Positions 1 through 9,202 are shown, counted from the first letter of the stretch. The stretch: DNA of 64,000 bases from Luteibacter rhizovicinus DSM 16549 (GCF_001887595.1 NZ_CP017480.1:1116001-1180000); one strand, 5' to 3'. A program made the numbers and translations. Notes: a model not told the origin generated them from the sequence alone.

Positions 1-2962
1 GCAGAGCAACGCCACCGGCGCCATCTTCGGCTCCGCCGCGCCTGGTGATGTTGTCCATATCGAGAATACGGACAACGGCCTGCGCCGCGACATCACCGTC
101 GATGCTGGCGGCCGCTATCGCGCCAACTCGCTGCCCATCGGCACCTATACCGTCTCGCTGTTGCACAACGGCACGGTCGTCGATTCGCACAAGGGCGTGC
201 AGACCCAGATCAGCCAGGGTACGGACGTCTCGTTCGCCGCTGCCGCCGCCGGCGCCAGCGATGCCACCAACCTCGGCAGCGTCCAGGTCACCGCCAACAC
301 CCTGCCCAGCATCGACGTCAGCTCGGTCGACTCGCGCACCGTGCTGACCGCCGACCAGCTGTCCAAGCTGCCGATCGCCCGCACCTCGATCAGCTCGATC
401 GCCCTGCTCGCCCCGGGTACCACGCCTGCCGTACGCGGTTACGGCAACGCACTGTCCTTCGGTGGCTCGTCGGCTTCCGAGAACGGCTACTACATCAACG
501 GTTTCCAGGCGACCAACCCGCTGACCGGCGTGAGCTCGCGCCAGTTGCCGTACGACGCGATCGATCAGGAGCAGGTACTGATCGGCGGCTACGGCGCGGA
601 ATACGGCCGCTCCACCGGCGGCGTGATCAACGTCGTCTCCAAGCGCGGTACGAACGAGTGGAAGGGCGACGTCCAGGTGTTCTGGTCGCCGGATAGCCTG
701 AACCAGCAGCCGCGCAACGTGAATCTGCGCGACGGCACCCCTTACCAGAAGGGCAACCTCTACGCCCTGCGTAACAACGAGAACCTGCAGTACTCCGGCT
801 CCATCGGCGGTGCACTGATCAAGGACAAGTTGTTCATCTTCGCCGCGGCGGACTGGATTCGGAACTCCGGCGACTACACCGGTCCGAACACGACCAGCGA
901 CGACGAGCATGATGTCGCCAAGACCAAGCGTTGGTTGACCAAGATCGACTGGAACATCACCGACAACAACATCCTCGAGTTCACCGGCATCGGCGACACC
1001 GAGACGAACGACCAGTCCATCAGCGCCTATAGCTATCAGACCGGTCGCGGCGATTATCTGGGCCACGTCTATACGAAGAACTACAACGGCACGCAGACCA
1101 ACGCGACGCCGGGCGGCAATACGTACATCGGCCACTACACCGGCTATATCACCGATGACCTGACGGTCAACGCGATGTACGGCCGGTCGCATTCCGACCA
1201 TAGCCAGAACATCACCTCGGCGACAGGCCAGAATTGCCCGACCATCACCGACAACCGTACCGAGTTCAAGAGCAATCCGCAGACCGGTTGCACCGTTGGC
1301 GGCTCGACCTTCCTCCTCCCTGGCGCAGAAGACAGCAGCCATGGCTGGAGCGCCAACATCGAATATCGCATCGGCGATCACGATCTCCGTGGCGGTGTCG
1401 ACAACTACGTGCTGCGTGCCGAGTCCGGCGCTCTTCCGACGGGCGGTACCGGCTGGATCTATGCGGACGTCGGCGACGGCTCCTCCATCAAGAGCCGCCT
1501 GACCAACCTCGGTCTCGATCCCGCCCTGTACAACCCGGCTAACTTTGCCAACGGCTATTACGCCGAATCCACGGCACTCAGCACGGGTACCTCGGCCCGT
1601 ACCAACCAGCGTTCGCAGTTCATCGAAGACAACTGGCAGATCACGGATCGCTGGCATGGCTACGTCGGCCTGCGTAACGAGCAGTTCACCAACTACAACG
1701 GCAGCGGCCAAGCCTACGCCAGCGCGCGTCACCAGCTCGATCCGCGCCTGGGTGCGTCATGGGACGTCTACGGCGACAGCTCGCTGAAGATCTACGCCAA
1801 TGCCGGCCGTTACCATCTCGGCCTGCCGACCTCGGTCGCGATCCGCGGCGCCGGCCCGTCGACCTTCCCGTCGTCGTACTACGGTTTCACCGGTATCGAT
1901 CCGACCACCGGCGTGCCGACCGGCCTTGTCGCGGGTCCGTATTCCGCCAACTACAACAAGAACGGCGCCAACGGCATTCCGCCGGATGCGAAGACCGTAT
2001 CGGCCCAGGGCCTGCACTCGTATTACCAGGATGAGTACATCTTCGGTGTCGACCAGCAGCTCGACAACAACTGGGTGGTCGGCGCGAAAGCCATGTACCG
2101 TCGCCTGCGCAGCCTGATCGACGATACCTGCGACTCGGCACCGCTCCAGGAATGGGGTGACGAGAACGGCCTGCACGACGAAGTGAAGGCGGGTATCGGC
2201 CGCAGCACGGGTTGCTGGCTGTACAACCCGGGCCGCGCGAACACGTTCACCGTATCGCCGGCCGATGGCCAGTACCTGAGCGTGCCGCTGACCGCCGACG
2301 CCATCGGTGAGCCGCGGGCCAAGCGCGCGTACTACATGCTCGACCTGTACGCCGAACACCAGTTCAGCGACCACTGGTACGCGAAGATCGACTACACCTA
2401 CTCGCGTAGCTACGGCAACTCCGAAGGCCAGCTCGATTCCAATATCGTCCAGGCCGACGTGTCGACCACCGAGAGCTGGGACTTCCCGGCCATCATGGAA
2501 AACACCAACGGCAATCTGCCGAACGACCAGAAGCACCAGCTGCGCATCTACGGCACCTACGCGCCGACGGATGAGTGGGCATTCTCGACCGTCACCCGTA
2601 TTGCGTCGGGCTACCCGGTCAGCTGCATCGGCGTCCGTCCGGACTCCGCCGGTGGCGACCCGTACGAATACGGCAACAGCTACTTCTACTGCAATGGCGA
2701 GCCCGCCAAGCGCGGCACCTTCGGCCGCACGCCGTGGACGTACAACGTGGACCTGAGCGCCGCCTGGAAGCCGGCTTTCGCCGACCACAAGCTGACGCTC
2801 TCGGCCGACGTATTCAACGCCCTTGGCAAGCAGCGCGTGACCCAGTTCTACGAGATCGGCGACACCGCCGCCGGCGACCCGAACCCGAACTACAAGCGTG
2901 CCCGTTCCTTCTCGGACCCGCGCACTGTTCGCCTGGGAGCTCGTTACGACTTCACGCTGTAA
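1..2962 (+). CDS. Oar-like TonB-dependent receptor (5' end outside window)
   Basis: Outer-membrane TonB-dependent receptor of the Oar/carboxypeptidase-regulatory-domain type; the ligand is unknown. The reading frame is open from base 2, so the signal peptide and start lie upstream of the window. The visible part begins in the N-terminal beta-sandwich (QSNATGAIFGSA, GGRYRANSLPIGTYTV). It continues through the plug (RTVLTADQLSKLPIARTSIS, GYGAEYGRSTGGVINVVSKR) and a long beta-barrel ending in the aromatic-rich RYDFTL typical of outer-membrane proteins. About 986 residues are visible. It is a near-identical tandem paralogue of the next gene, which supplies the missing N-terminus by comparison. 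Differences between the two cluster in short stretches that look like extracellular loops. A strong terminator follows the stop. The receptor class is certain; the substrate is not (Oar-type proteins are linked to peptide or protein uptake or export in other bacteria). Confidence 0.93.
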   Translation, partial: QSNATGAIFGSAAPGDVVHIENTDNGLRRDITVDAGGRYRANSLPIGTYTVSLLHNGTVVDSHKGVQTQISQGTDVSFAAAAAGASDATNLGSVQVTANTLPSIDVSSVDSRTVLTADQLSKLPIARTSISSIALLAPGTTPAVRGYGNALSFGGSSASENGYYINGFQATNPLTGVSSRQLPYDAIDQEQVLIGGYGAEYGRSTGGVINVVSKRGTNEWKGDVQVFWSPDSLNQQPRNVNLRDGTPYQKGNLYALRNNENLQYSGSIGGALIKDKLFIFAAADWIRNSGDYTGPNTTSDDEHDVAKTKRWLTKIDWNITDNNILEFTGIGDTETNDQSISAYSYQTGRGDYLGHVYTKNYNGTQTNATPGGNTYIGHYTGYITDDLTVNAMYGRSHSDHSQNITSATGQNCPTITDNRTEFKSNPQTGCTVGGSTFLLPGAEDSSHGWSANIEYRIGDHDLRGGVDNYVLRAESGALPTGGTGWIYADVGDGSSIKSRLTNLGLDPALYNPANFANGYYAESTALSTGTSARTNQRSQFIEDNWQITDRWHGYVGLRNEQFTNYNGSGQAYASARHQLDPRLGASWDVYGDSSLKIYANAGRYHLGLPTSVAIRGAGPSTFPSSYYGFTGIDPTTGVPTGLVAGPYSANYNKNGANGIPPDAKTVSAQGLHSYYQDEYIFGVDQQLDNNWVVGAKAMYRRLRSLIDDTCDSAPLQEWGDENGLHDEVKAGIGRSTGCWLYNPGRANTFTVSPADGQYLSVPLTADAIGEPRAKRAYYMLDLYAEHQFSDHWYAKIDYTYSRSYGNSEGQLDSNIVQADVSTTESWDFPAIMENTNGNLPNDQKHQLRIYGTYAPTDEWAFSTVTRIASGYPVSCIGVRPDSAGGDPYEYGNSYFYCNGEPAKRGTFGRTPWTYNVDLSAAWKPAFADHKLTLSADVFNALGKQRVTQFYEIGDTAAGDPNPNYKRARSFSDPRTVRLGARYDFTL

Positions 2963-3017
2963 CCGAACCGCTTAGCTTTATCGCATAACAACAACAGCAA
3001 GCATTTCCCCGGATATT

Positions 3018-3046
3018 GGCCGCTCCAGATGGAGCGGCCTTTTTTT
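3018..3046 (+). terminator. Rho-independent terminator of first Oar-like receptor
   Basis: A perfect 9-bp stem (GGCCGCTCC / GGAGCGGCC) with a 4-nt AGAT loop is followed by seven T residues, 55 bases after the receptor stop codon. The same hairpin, with the same bases upstream, recurs after the second receptor, so the duplication included the 3' untranslated region. Confidence 0.92.
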
Positions 3047-3050
3047 GCCT

Positions 3051-3105
3051 GTGGGAGCCGATTCGCCTTTCCTTTCGATGCAGGAGCGGCTTCATCGGCG
3101 AGCAG
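3051..3105. repeat. Degenerate REP-like pair
   Basis: GTGGGAGCCGATTCG at 3051 and GAGCGGCTTCATCGGCGA at about 3083-3100 match the half-units of the REP family seen at 21707, 23286, 36446, 43415 and 54686, but the pair is decayed and its spacer does not match. Confidence 0.55.
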
Positions 3106-3188
3106 CCTTGCGAAAAGCGATCCCCTCTTGCGACATACGGCAGCCTGATCCGGTCGCTCCGCAAGTACTTGCCTCGCAAATAGTTGCT

Positions 3189-3203
3189 TAGGACTTTTTC
3201 CTA
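3189..3203. promoter_or_regulatory. TAGGA-N5-TCCTA palindrome
   Basis: A perfect 5+5+5 inverted repeat (TAGGA CTTTT TCCTA) about 340 bases before the second Oar-like receptor. An equivalent element, TAGGA TTTTT TCCTA, occurs at 18058-18072. The binding factor is unknown to me. Confidence 0.4.
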
Positions 3204-3543
3204 TTGTTCCTAGGCATTCCCGTACTTTACGTTCTTTTCACGCGCCGCTTCGGCGCTGTCGTCAGCTCGCCTCAGGGGAATGAGAACGGGCGCGACTTTC
3301 GCCAGGGACGACGTCTTGCACGATCTTTTTGGGGAGCAAAAAGCACATGCCACACCACGCCATCGCGCGCACCCCTTTCGATTGACGACGTGACGCCGTC
3401 CGCCCGGTAAGAGGCGCTCGGCCGAACGACTTCCATTTGGTTCTCCGCCCGCCGGCCTTTCCGGCGGAACGTCCGCGTGCCGCGCGGATGCGGACGGACT
3501 CATCCCGTTTATTCGTCACGCGTTTTTTCAGGAGGGACGTTCC

Positions 3544-6500
3544 ATGCAGTACGCAAACCGTTCAATCGCGCCGCCGCGCCGCAAGCTCGCGCTTGCCGTG
3601 GCTTTCGCCGTATCCATCGGCGGTGCCGGCGCGGCCTTGGCGCAGAGCAACGCCACCGGCGCCATCTTCGGCTCCGCCACGCCCGGTGACATTGTCCATA
3701 TCGAAAATACGGACAACGGCCTGCGCCGCGACATCACCGTCGACTCCGGTGGCCGTTATCGCGCCAACTCGCTGCCGATCGGCACCTATACCGTCTCGCT
3801 GTTGCACAACGGCACGGTTGTCGACACGCACAAAGGCGTACAGACCCAGATCAGCCAGGGTACCGACGTCTCCTTCGCCGCTACCGCCGCGGCTGCCGGT
3901 GCGGCCGACACCACCAACCTTGGCAGCGTCCAGGTCACCGCCAACACCCTTCCCAGCATCGACGTCAGCTCGGTCGACTCGCGCACCGTGCTGACCGCCG
4001 ACCAGCTGTCCAAGCTGCCGATCGCCCGCACCTCGATCAGCTCGATCGCCCTGCTCGCCCCGGGTACCACGCCTGCCGTGCGTGGCTACGGCAACGCACT
4101 GTCGTTCGGTGGCTCGTCGGCCTCTGAGAACGCGTACTACATCAACGGTTTCCAGGCGACCAACCCGCTGACCGGCGTGAGCTCGCGCCAGCTGCCGTAC
4201 GACGCGATCGATCAGGAACAGGTACTGATCGGCGGCTACGGCGCGGAATACGGCCGCTCCACCGGTGGCGTGATCAACGTCGTCTCAAAGCGCGGTACGA
4301 ACGAGTGGAAGGGCGATGTGCAGGTGTTCTGGTCGCCGAGCGGGCTCAATCAGCAGCCCCGCGACATCGATCTTCGCGACGGCACCAAGTACCAGAAGGG
4401 CAACACGTACGCGCTGCGCGACAATGAGAATCTGCAGTACTCCGGCTCCATCGGCGGCGCACTGGTCAAGGACAAGTTGTTCTTCTTCGCCGCGGCCGAC
4501 TGGATCAAGAACACCGGCAACTACACCGGCCCGAACACGACCAGCGACGACGAGCACGACGTCTCCAAGACCAAGCGCTGGTTGACCAAGATCGACTGGA
4601 ACATCACCGACAACAACATCCTCGAGTTCACCGGCATCGGCGATACCGAGACCGAAGACCAGTCCATCAGCGCCTATAGCTATCAGACCGGTCGCGGCGA
4701 TTATCTGGGCCACGTCTATACGAAGAACTACAACGGCACGCAGACCAACGCGACCCCGGGCGGCAATACGTATATCGGTCACTACACGGGTTACATCACC
4801 GACGACCTGACGGTCAACGCGATGTACGGCCGGTCGCACTCCGATCACAGCCAGGACATCAACTCGGCCAGCGGCGATGCCTGCCCGCTGATTACGGACA
4901 AGCGCGCAGGGTTCGCGAACAACCCGCAGACCGGTTGCACGGTCGGCGGCTCGACCTTCCTCCTGCCCGGCGCGGAAGACAGCAGCCACGGCTGGAGCGC
5001 CAACATCGAGTACCGCATCGGCGATCACGATCTCCGTGGCGGTGTCGATAATTATGTGCTGCGCGCCACGTCGGGCGCCCTTCCGCAAGGCGGCACGGGT
5101 TACATCTACAACGATGTCGCCGATGGCACCGCGATCAAGAGCCGCCTCTCGGCGCTGGGTCTCGACCCCGCCCTGTACAACCCGGCGAACTTCGCGAATG
5201 GTTATTACGTCGAACAGACGGCGTTGAGCACCGGCACCTCGGCGCGCACCAACCAGCGTTCGCAGTTCGTCGAGGACAACTGGCAGATCACGGATCGCTG
5301 GCACGGCTACATCGGCCTGCGCAACGAGCAGTTCACCAACTACAACGGCGCCGGCGAAGCCTATGCGAGCGCGCGTCACCAGCTCGATCCGCGCCTGGGT
5401 GCGTCGTGGGACGTCTACGGCGACAGCTCGCTGAAGATCTACGCCAATGCCGGCCGCTACCATCTCGGCCTGCCGACCTCGGTCGCGATCCGCGGCGCCG
5501 GTCCGTCGACCTATCCGTCGCAGCTCTTCGGCTTCACGGGCATCGATCCGACCACGGGCGAGCCCACCGGCCTGGTTGCGGGTCCGTACTCCGGCAACTT
5601 CAACAAGAACGGCGCCAACGGCGTACCACCGGATGCGAAGACCGTTTCTGCCCAGGGCCTGCACTCCTACTACCAGGACGAGTACATCTTCGGTGCCGAC
5701 CAGCAGCTCGACAACAACTGGGTGGTCGGCGCGAAAGCCATGTACCGTCGCCTGCGCAGCCTGATCGACGACACCTGCGACTCGTCGCCGATCCAGACCT
5801 GGGGTGACGAGAACGGCCTGGGCGATCAGGTCGCGGCCGGCATTGCGCGAAGCACGGGTTGCTGGCTGTACAACCCGGGTCGCGCGAACACGTTCACCGT
5901 GTCGCCCGCTCCCGGTCAGTACCTGAGCGTACCGCTCACTGCTGCCGACATCGGCGAACCGCGGGCCAAGCGTGCGTACTACATGCTCGACCTGTACGCC
6001 GAACATCAGTTCAGCGACCACTGGTACGCGAAGATCGACTACACCTATTCGCGTAGCTACGGCAACTCCGAAGGCCAGCTCGATTCCAATATCGTCCAGG
6101 CCGACGTGTCGACCACCGAGAGCTGGGACTTCCCGGCCATCATGGAAAACACCAACGGTGACCTGCCGAACGACCAGAAGCACCAGCTGCGCATCTACGG
6201 CACGTATGCGCCGAACGACGAATGGGCGTTCTCGACGGTCACCCGTATCGCTTCCGGTTACCCGGTCAGCTGCATCGGCACGCGTCCGGATTCGGTCGGT
6301 GGCGATCCTAACCAGTACGGCGCCGCCTACTTCTACTGCAATGGCGAGCCGGCCAAGCGCGGCACCTTCGGCCGCACGCCGTGGACGTACAACGTGGACC
6401 TGAGCGTCGCCTGGAAGCCGACCTTCGCCGATCACAAGCTGACGCTCTCGGCCGATGCATTCAACGCACTCGGCAAGCAGCGTGTCACCCAGTACTACGA

Positions 6501-6609
6501 GTACGGCGAAACCGACAGCGGTACGCCGGACCCGCAGTACAAGCGTGCCCGCTCGTTCTCGGATCCCCGGACCATCCGCCTGGGAGCCCGTTACGACTTC
6601 ACGCTGTAA
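3544..6609 (+). CDS. Oar-like TonB-dependent receptor
   Basis: Full-length outer-membrane receptor of 1021 residues. A Sec signal peptide ends near residue 34 (KLALAVAFAV core, ALAQS cleavage region). Then come a carboxypeptidase-regulatory-like beta-sandwich (about 35-110), a plug domain (about 120-270, with GYGAEYGRSTGGVINVVSKR) and a TonB-dependent beta-barrel ending RYDFTL. The start is fixed by an AGGAGG ribosome binding site (CAGGAGGGACGTTCC ATG) and the signal peptide. It is a tandem duplicate of the gene ending at 2962; the plug and many barrel strands are almost identical. The divergent stretches include roughly 4855-4920, 5070-5155, 5510-5600, 5785-5845, 6285-6330 and 6500-6540. Two cysteines flank one variable loop (CPLITD...NPQTGC). 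The ligand is unknown; energy would come from TonB/ExbBD encoded elsewhere. Confidence 0.95.
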   Translation: MQYANRSIAPPRRKLALAVAFAVSIGGAGAALAQSNATGAIFGSATPGDIVHIENTDNGLRRDITVDSGGRYRANSLPIGTYTVSLLHNGTVVDTHKGVQTQISQGTDVSFAATAAAAGAADTTNLGSVQVTANTLPSIDVSSVDSRTVLTADQLSKLPIARTSISSIALLAPGTTPAVRGYGNALSFGGSSASENAYYINGFQATNPLTGVSSRQLPYDAIDQEQVLIGGYGAEYGRSTGGVINVVSKRGTNEWKGDVQVFWSPSGLNQQPRDIDLRDGTKYQKGNTYALRDNENLQYSGSIGGALVKDKLFFFAAADWIKNTGNYTGPNTTSDDEHDVSKTKRWLTKIDWNITDNNILEFTGIGDTETEDQSISAYSYQTGRGDYLGHVYTKNYNGTQTNATPGGNTYIGHYTGYITDDLTVNAMYGRSHSDHSQDINSASGDACPLITDKRAGFANNPQTGCTVGGSTFLLPGAEDSSHGWSANIEYRIGDHDLRGGVDNYVLRATSGALPQGGTGYIYNDVADGTAIKSRLSALGLDPALYNPANFANGYYVEQTALSTGTSARTNQRSQFVEDNWQITDRWHGYIGLRNEQFTNYNGAGEAYASARHQLDPRLGASWDVYGDSSLKIYANAGRYHLGLPTSVAIRGAGPSTYPSQLFGFTGIDPTTGEPTGLVAGPYSGNFNKNGANGVPPDAKTVSAQGLHSYYQDEYIFGADQQLDNNWVVGAKAMYRRLRSLIDDTCDSSPIQTWGDENGLGDQVAAGIARSTGCWLYNPGRANTFTVSPAPGQYLSVPLTAADIGEPRAKRAYYMLDLYAEHQFSDHWYAKIDYTYSRSYGNSEGQLDSNIVQADVSTTESWDFPAIMENTNGDLPNDQKHQLRIYGTYAPNDEWAFSTVTRIASGYPVSCIGTRPDSVGGDPNQYGAAYFYCNGEPAKRGTFGRTPWTYNVDLSVAWKPTFADHKLTLSADAFNALGKQRVTQYYEYGETDSGTPDPQYKRARSFSDPRTIRLGARYDFTL

Positions 6610-6664
6610 CCGCACCGCTTAGCGTCATCGCATAACAACAACAGCAAGCATTTCCCCGGATATT

Positions 6665-6693
6665 GGCCGCTCCAGATGGAGCGGCCTTTTTTT
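6665..6693 (+). terminator. Rho-independent terminator of second Oar-like receptor
   Basis: Same hairpin as at 3018: GGCCGCTCC-AGAT-GGAGCGGCC followed by seven T residues, 55 bases after the stop codon. Confidence 0.92.
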
Positions 6694-6813
6694 GGTTCTT
6701 CGCACACTCCGTAAGGCGTGTGTGCAGTGCCTTGTTCGCGGGCTCGCCTTCGTCCTGACGTTGGCGGCTCGGCCTCGCCGTCGCTCTTTACACTTGGGCG
6801 TCTCGCGGGGAGA

Positions 6814-6950
6814 CCTTGGTGCCCACCCTCGCTGCTCAGACAGGTCCTCCGCGCTCCGTAAAGGAAAGGCCGCTGACGCGGCCCGTGTACTTATCTGGCC
6901 TACGGCCGCTCCACTTGTGCGGAACTCGCCTCGAGGGTGGACGCCAAGGT
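6814..6950 (+). repeat. MITE-like unit, left copy
   Basis: About 137 bases, matched in reverse complement at 7204-7340 with about eight differences including small indels. The ends of the unit are themselves inverted (CTTGGTGCCCACCCTCG at the left, CGAGGGTGGACGCCAAG at the right; 15 of 17 pair). It also contains GC-rich internal palindromes such as GGCCGCTGACGCGGCC. Terminal inverted repeats plus absence of coding capacity suggest a non-autonomous mobile unit. Confidence 0.75.
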
Positions 6951-7203
6951 CTCTCACGACGATACGGTTAGCTGGAAGGCGAGCCGTTGGAGTGGGTGTG
7001 GCCGCCGAAGCGGGACGTTAGGGCGGTCGTGCTGGCGCGATCAGACCGATTCGGTGAGCGCCTTTCTCTCCGCGGCGCTGCGCTTGCGCGAACGATCGCG
7101 ACCGGCGCGCAAGGGGCGACCTTTTGGCGATGGCGAGGAGCCAGCCGCCGAAGCAGCGTTGCTTCGGCGGCTCGACCCGCACGAACCTCAGGGTTGGGAA
7201 GAG

Positions 7204-7340
7204 TCTTCGGTGTTCACCCTCGAGGCGAGTTCCGCACAAGTGCAGCGGCCGTAGGCCAGATAAGTACACGGGCCGCGCAGCGGCCTTTCCTTTACGGAAC
7301 GCGGAGGACCTGTCTGAGCAGCGAGGGTGGACACCGAAGG
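7204..7340 (-). repeat. MITE-like unit, right copy (inverted)
   Basis: Reverse complement of the unit at 6814-6950. Long identical runs include GTGTACTTATCTGGCCTACG, read on the minus strand. Together the two copies could form a very long cruciform or hairpin with a 253-base loop. Confidence 0.75.
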
Positions 7341-7472
7341 CTCTCTGCCTCAAGCCCACCAGCGCGGGTAGGCACCGATGGCTCTGCGCCGCACTCCTCC
7401 ACGCAATCGGCAGCGCAATGACGCCACAGGAATCGACGAATAACTCTTTTTGTGAGTGGTTGCTGGCACCCA

Positions 7473-7495
7473 TCGCCGATGAATCGGCTCTTACA
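7473..7495 (-). repeat. Solo REP unit overlapping a stop codon
   Basis: TCGCCGATGAATCGGCTCTTACA matches the REP half-unit found elsewhere in the window (TCGCCGCTGAAGCGGCTCCCACA) with few changes. The TTA at 7491-7493 is the complement of the TAA stop of the exporter gene, so the repeat provides the end of that reading frame. Confidence 0.65.
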
Positions 7496-8381
7496 AGGGG
7501 GCGGGCGTCCGCTGTTGCTTCCGGAAGTACGGTGCGCAGACAAAGATCGTCACGCCGGCGAGCATCACGGCGGCACCGATCCACACGCCAGTGGCGAAGT
7601 GTTCGTCGAAGGCCAGGTACGACGTGACGATGCCGGATACCGGCACGATCAGTGACAACGGCGCGACGCTCGCCGCCGGGTACTTCTTCATCAGGTTATT
7701 CCAGACCATGTAGCCGAACACGGTCGTGACATACGCCTGGAAAAGCACCGAACCGACAGCTGCCCACGACACACCGTGCGACAGCGCGACGAAGGGTGCC
7801 GCGCCCTCGTTTACATACGTCAGCACGAACAGTGCCGGCGCGGAGAACACGCTCGACCACGCGACGAAGGCCATCATGTCTTTTGGCTTGTGCCGCTTCA
7901 CGATCAGGTTGCATACGCTCCAGCTGATCGCCGCGAGCAGGACGAGCACCACGCCCAGCGTGGTCGATGTACCCGACGTGGCGTGGATCACGACGAGCAG
8001 CCCCGCCGCGGCAACGAGCATGCCTGCCACTTGCGGCCCACGAACGCTTTCACGCAGGACGACCGCGCTGAGGATCACCGTGAAGAACGCGCTGAACTGC
8101 AGCACCAGCGACGACAGGCCGGGCGACATGCCTTTCGACATCGCCAGGTTGACCACCCACCACAACCCGACCCCGAAAAGAAGGCCGTACGCCGCGAGCG
8201 AGACGAGTGGTACATCGCGCGGTCGGGGTAGGAACAGGATCAGCGGAAATGCCGTGAAGGCGAACCGCAAGCCGGTGAGCAGGAACGGATCGAGGTCGCG
8301 AAGACCCACCTCGATCACGGAAAAGTTACTGCCCCAGATCAGGGTGACGAGGATGCCGAGCAGGAGATCGCGGGGTTTCAT
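7491..8381 (-). CDS. EamA/DMT-family transporter
   Basis: Inner-membrane drug/metabolite transporter of the EamA (RhaT/YedA-like) family, 296 residues, with about ten hydrophobic segments in two EamA repeats. The N-terminal KPRDLLLGILVTLIWGSNFS is typical of the family, and a second half begins near SGTSTTLGVVLVLLAAISWS. The start at 8381 is chosen because the family signature begins there and AAGGAC lies just upstream; a longer frame to 8414 has no such support. It lies 29 bases downstream of the AMP nucleosidase gene on the same strand, so the two may be cotranscribed. Substrates of this family are often amino acids or metabolites and cannot be read from sequence. The last codons and stop lie in a REP unit, so the extreme C-terminus may have been altered. 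Confidence 0.88.
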   Translation of the reverse strand: MKPRDLLLGILVTLIWGSNFSVIEVGLRDLDPFLLTGLRFAFTAFPLILFLPRPRDVPLVSLAAYGLLFGVGLWWVVNLAMSKGMSPGLSSLVLQFSAFFTVILSAVVLRESVRGPQVAGMLVAAAGLLVVIHATSGTSTTLGVVLVLLAAISWSVCNLIVKRHKPKDMMAFVAWSSVFSAPALFVLTYVNEGAAPFVALSHGVSWAAVGSVLFQAYVTTVFGYMVWNNLMKKYPAASVAPLSLIVPVSGIVTSYLAFDEHFATGVWIGAAVMLAGVTIFVCAPYFRKQQRTPAPL

Positions 8382-8410
8382 GGTCGTCCTTGAATGGATC
8401 GCGTGGCGCA

Positions 8411-9202
8411 TCAATCGGGAAGGGAATCGTCCTCGAAGCGAAGATGCTTCACGCTGCGACCATGGCGACGCACCAGCTTCAATGCCTCGATGCCGACCTT
8501 GATGTGACGCTCGACAAAGTTGGCGGTGACGACCGCATCACTGCTCTCGGTCTTCACACCTTCGGGGATCATCGGCTGGTCGGAGACCAGCAGCAGGGCG
8601 CCGCAGGGAATGTGGTTGGCGAAACCGGCGGCGAAGATCGTCGCGGTCTCCATGTCGATCGCCATGCTGCGTGTGCGGCGCAGGTAATCCTTGAAGGCTT
8701 CGTCGTGCTCCCAGACCCGGCGATTGGTGGTGTAGACCGTGCCCGTCCAGTAGTCGTGGCCGAGGTCGCGGATCATCGTCGACACCGCGCGCTGGAGCTG
8801 GAAGGCCGGGAGCGCCGGTACCTCGGGGAGCAGGTAATCGTTCGAGGTGCCTTCACCACGAATCGCGGCGATCGGCAGGATCAGATCGCCAATGGCATTC
8901 TTTCTCTTGAGGCCACCGCACTTGCCGAGGAAAAGGACCGCCTCGGGCGCGATGACGCTGAGCAGGTCCATGACCGTGGCGGCATTGGGGCTGCCCATGC
9001 CGAAATTGATCAGGGTGATGCCGTCGGCCGTGGCGTTGGGCATGGGCCGGTCGCGGCCGCGCACTTCGACACCGTGGTCGAGGGCGAAGCGCTCGACGTA
9101 ATGGCCGAAGTTGGTCAGCAGGATGTGCTGGCCAAAGTCCTCCAGGGGGGTGCCCGTGTAGCGGGGCAGCCAGTTGGAGACGATCTCGTTCTTGGTTTTC
9201 AT
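8411..9202 (-). CDS. amn: AMP nucleosidase (short form)
   Basis: Predicted to hydrolyse AMP to adenine and ribose 5-phosphate in the cytosol. The 263-residue protein is a phosphorylase-fold enzyme: TLINFGMGSPNAATVMDLL, FLGKCGGLKRKN, and the purine/ribose-binding segment SMAIDMETATIFAAGF, whose MET is the hallmark of nucleoside phosphorylases and nucleosidases. E. coli Amn is much longer (about 480 residues); this one lacks the N-terminal regulatory half, as do many xanthomonad homologues. The start MKTKNEIVSNW at 9202 is preferred; the frame stays open far upstream to 10471, but that part is antisense to the DegV gene. A related 5'-methylthioadenosine or uridine phosphorylase-like role is the main alternative. 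Confidence 0.85.
   Translation of the reverse strand: MKTKNEIVSNWLPRYTGTPLEDFGQHILLTNFGHYVERFALDHGVEVRGRDRPMPNATADGITLINFGMGSPNAATVMDLLSVIAPEAVLFLGKCGGLKRKNAIGDLILPIAAIRGEGTSNDYLLPEVPALPAFQLQRAVSTMIRDLGHDYWTGTVYTTNRRVWEHDEAFKDYLRRTRSMAIDMETATIFAAGFANHIPCGALLLVSDQPMIPEGVKTESSDAVVTANFVERHIKVGIEALKLVRRHGRSVKHLRFEDDSLPD

Larger units (their letters stand above)
3047..3543. other. Intergenic region / leader of second receptor
   Basis: About 500 bases without a convincing gene. It holds a degenerate REP-like pair (3051-3105), a TAGGA-N5-TCCTA palindrome (3189-3203) and several GC-rich inverted repeats near 3440-3510, then a strong ribosome binding site AGGAGG just before the receptor start. The short open frames here have no domain resemblance. 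The distance suggests a long 5' untranslated leader or a distal promoter. Confidence 0.6.
6694..7472. other. Gene-free block carrying inverted MITE-like repeats
   Basis: Nearly 800 bases with no credible protein gene: the open frames run through repeats, are arginine/serine-rich shadows and lack ribosome binding sites. The block holds two inverted ~137 bp units (6814-6950 and 7204-7340) around a ~253 bp spacer, and a small inverted repeat GCACAC...GTGTGTGC near 6703-6726. It ends in a solo REP unit overlapping the stop codon of the next gene. Confidence 0.7.

Noticed and set aside
4285..6615. 776-codon antisense open frame under the second receptor
   Set aside because: It is exactly antisense to a conserved receptor gene, has no domain resemblance and arises from high-GC codon use; similar ghosts lie under the first receptor, hmuT-hmuU and rho.
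6694..7400. Protein genes in the repeat block
   Set aside because: Open frames on both strands cross the inverted repeats, are rich in Arg/Ser/Pro and lack ribosome binding sites or domains.
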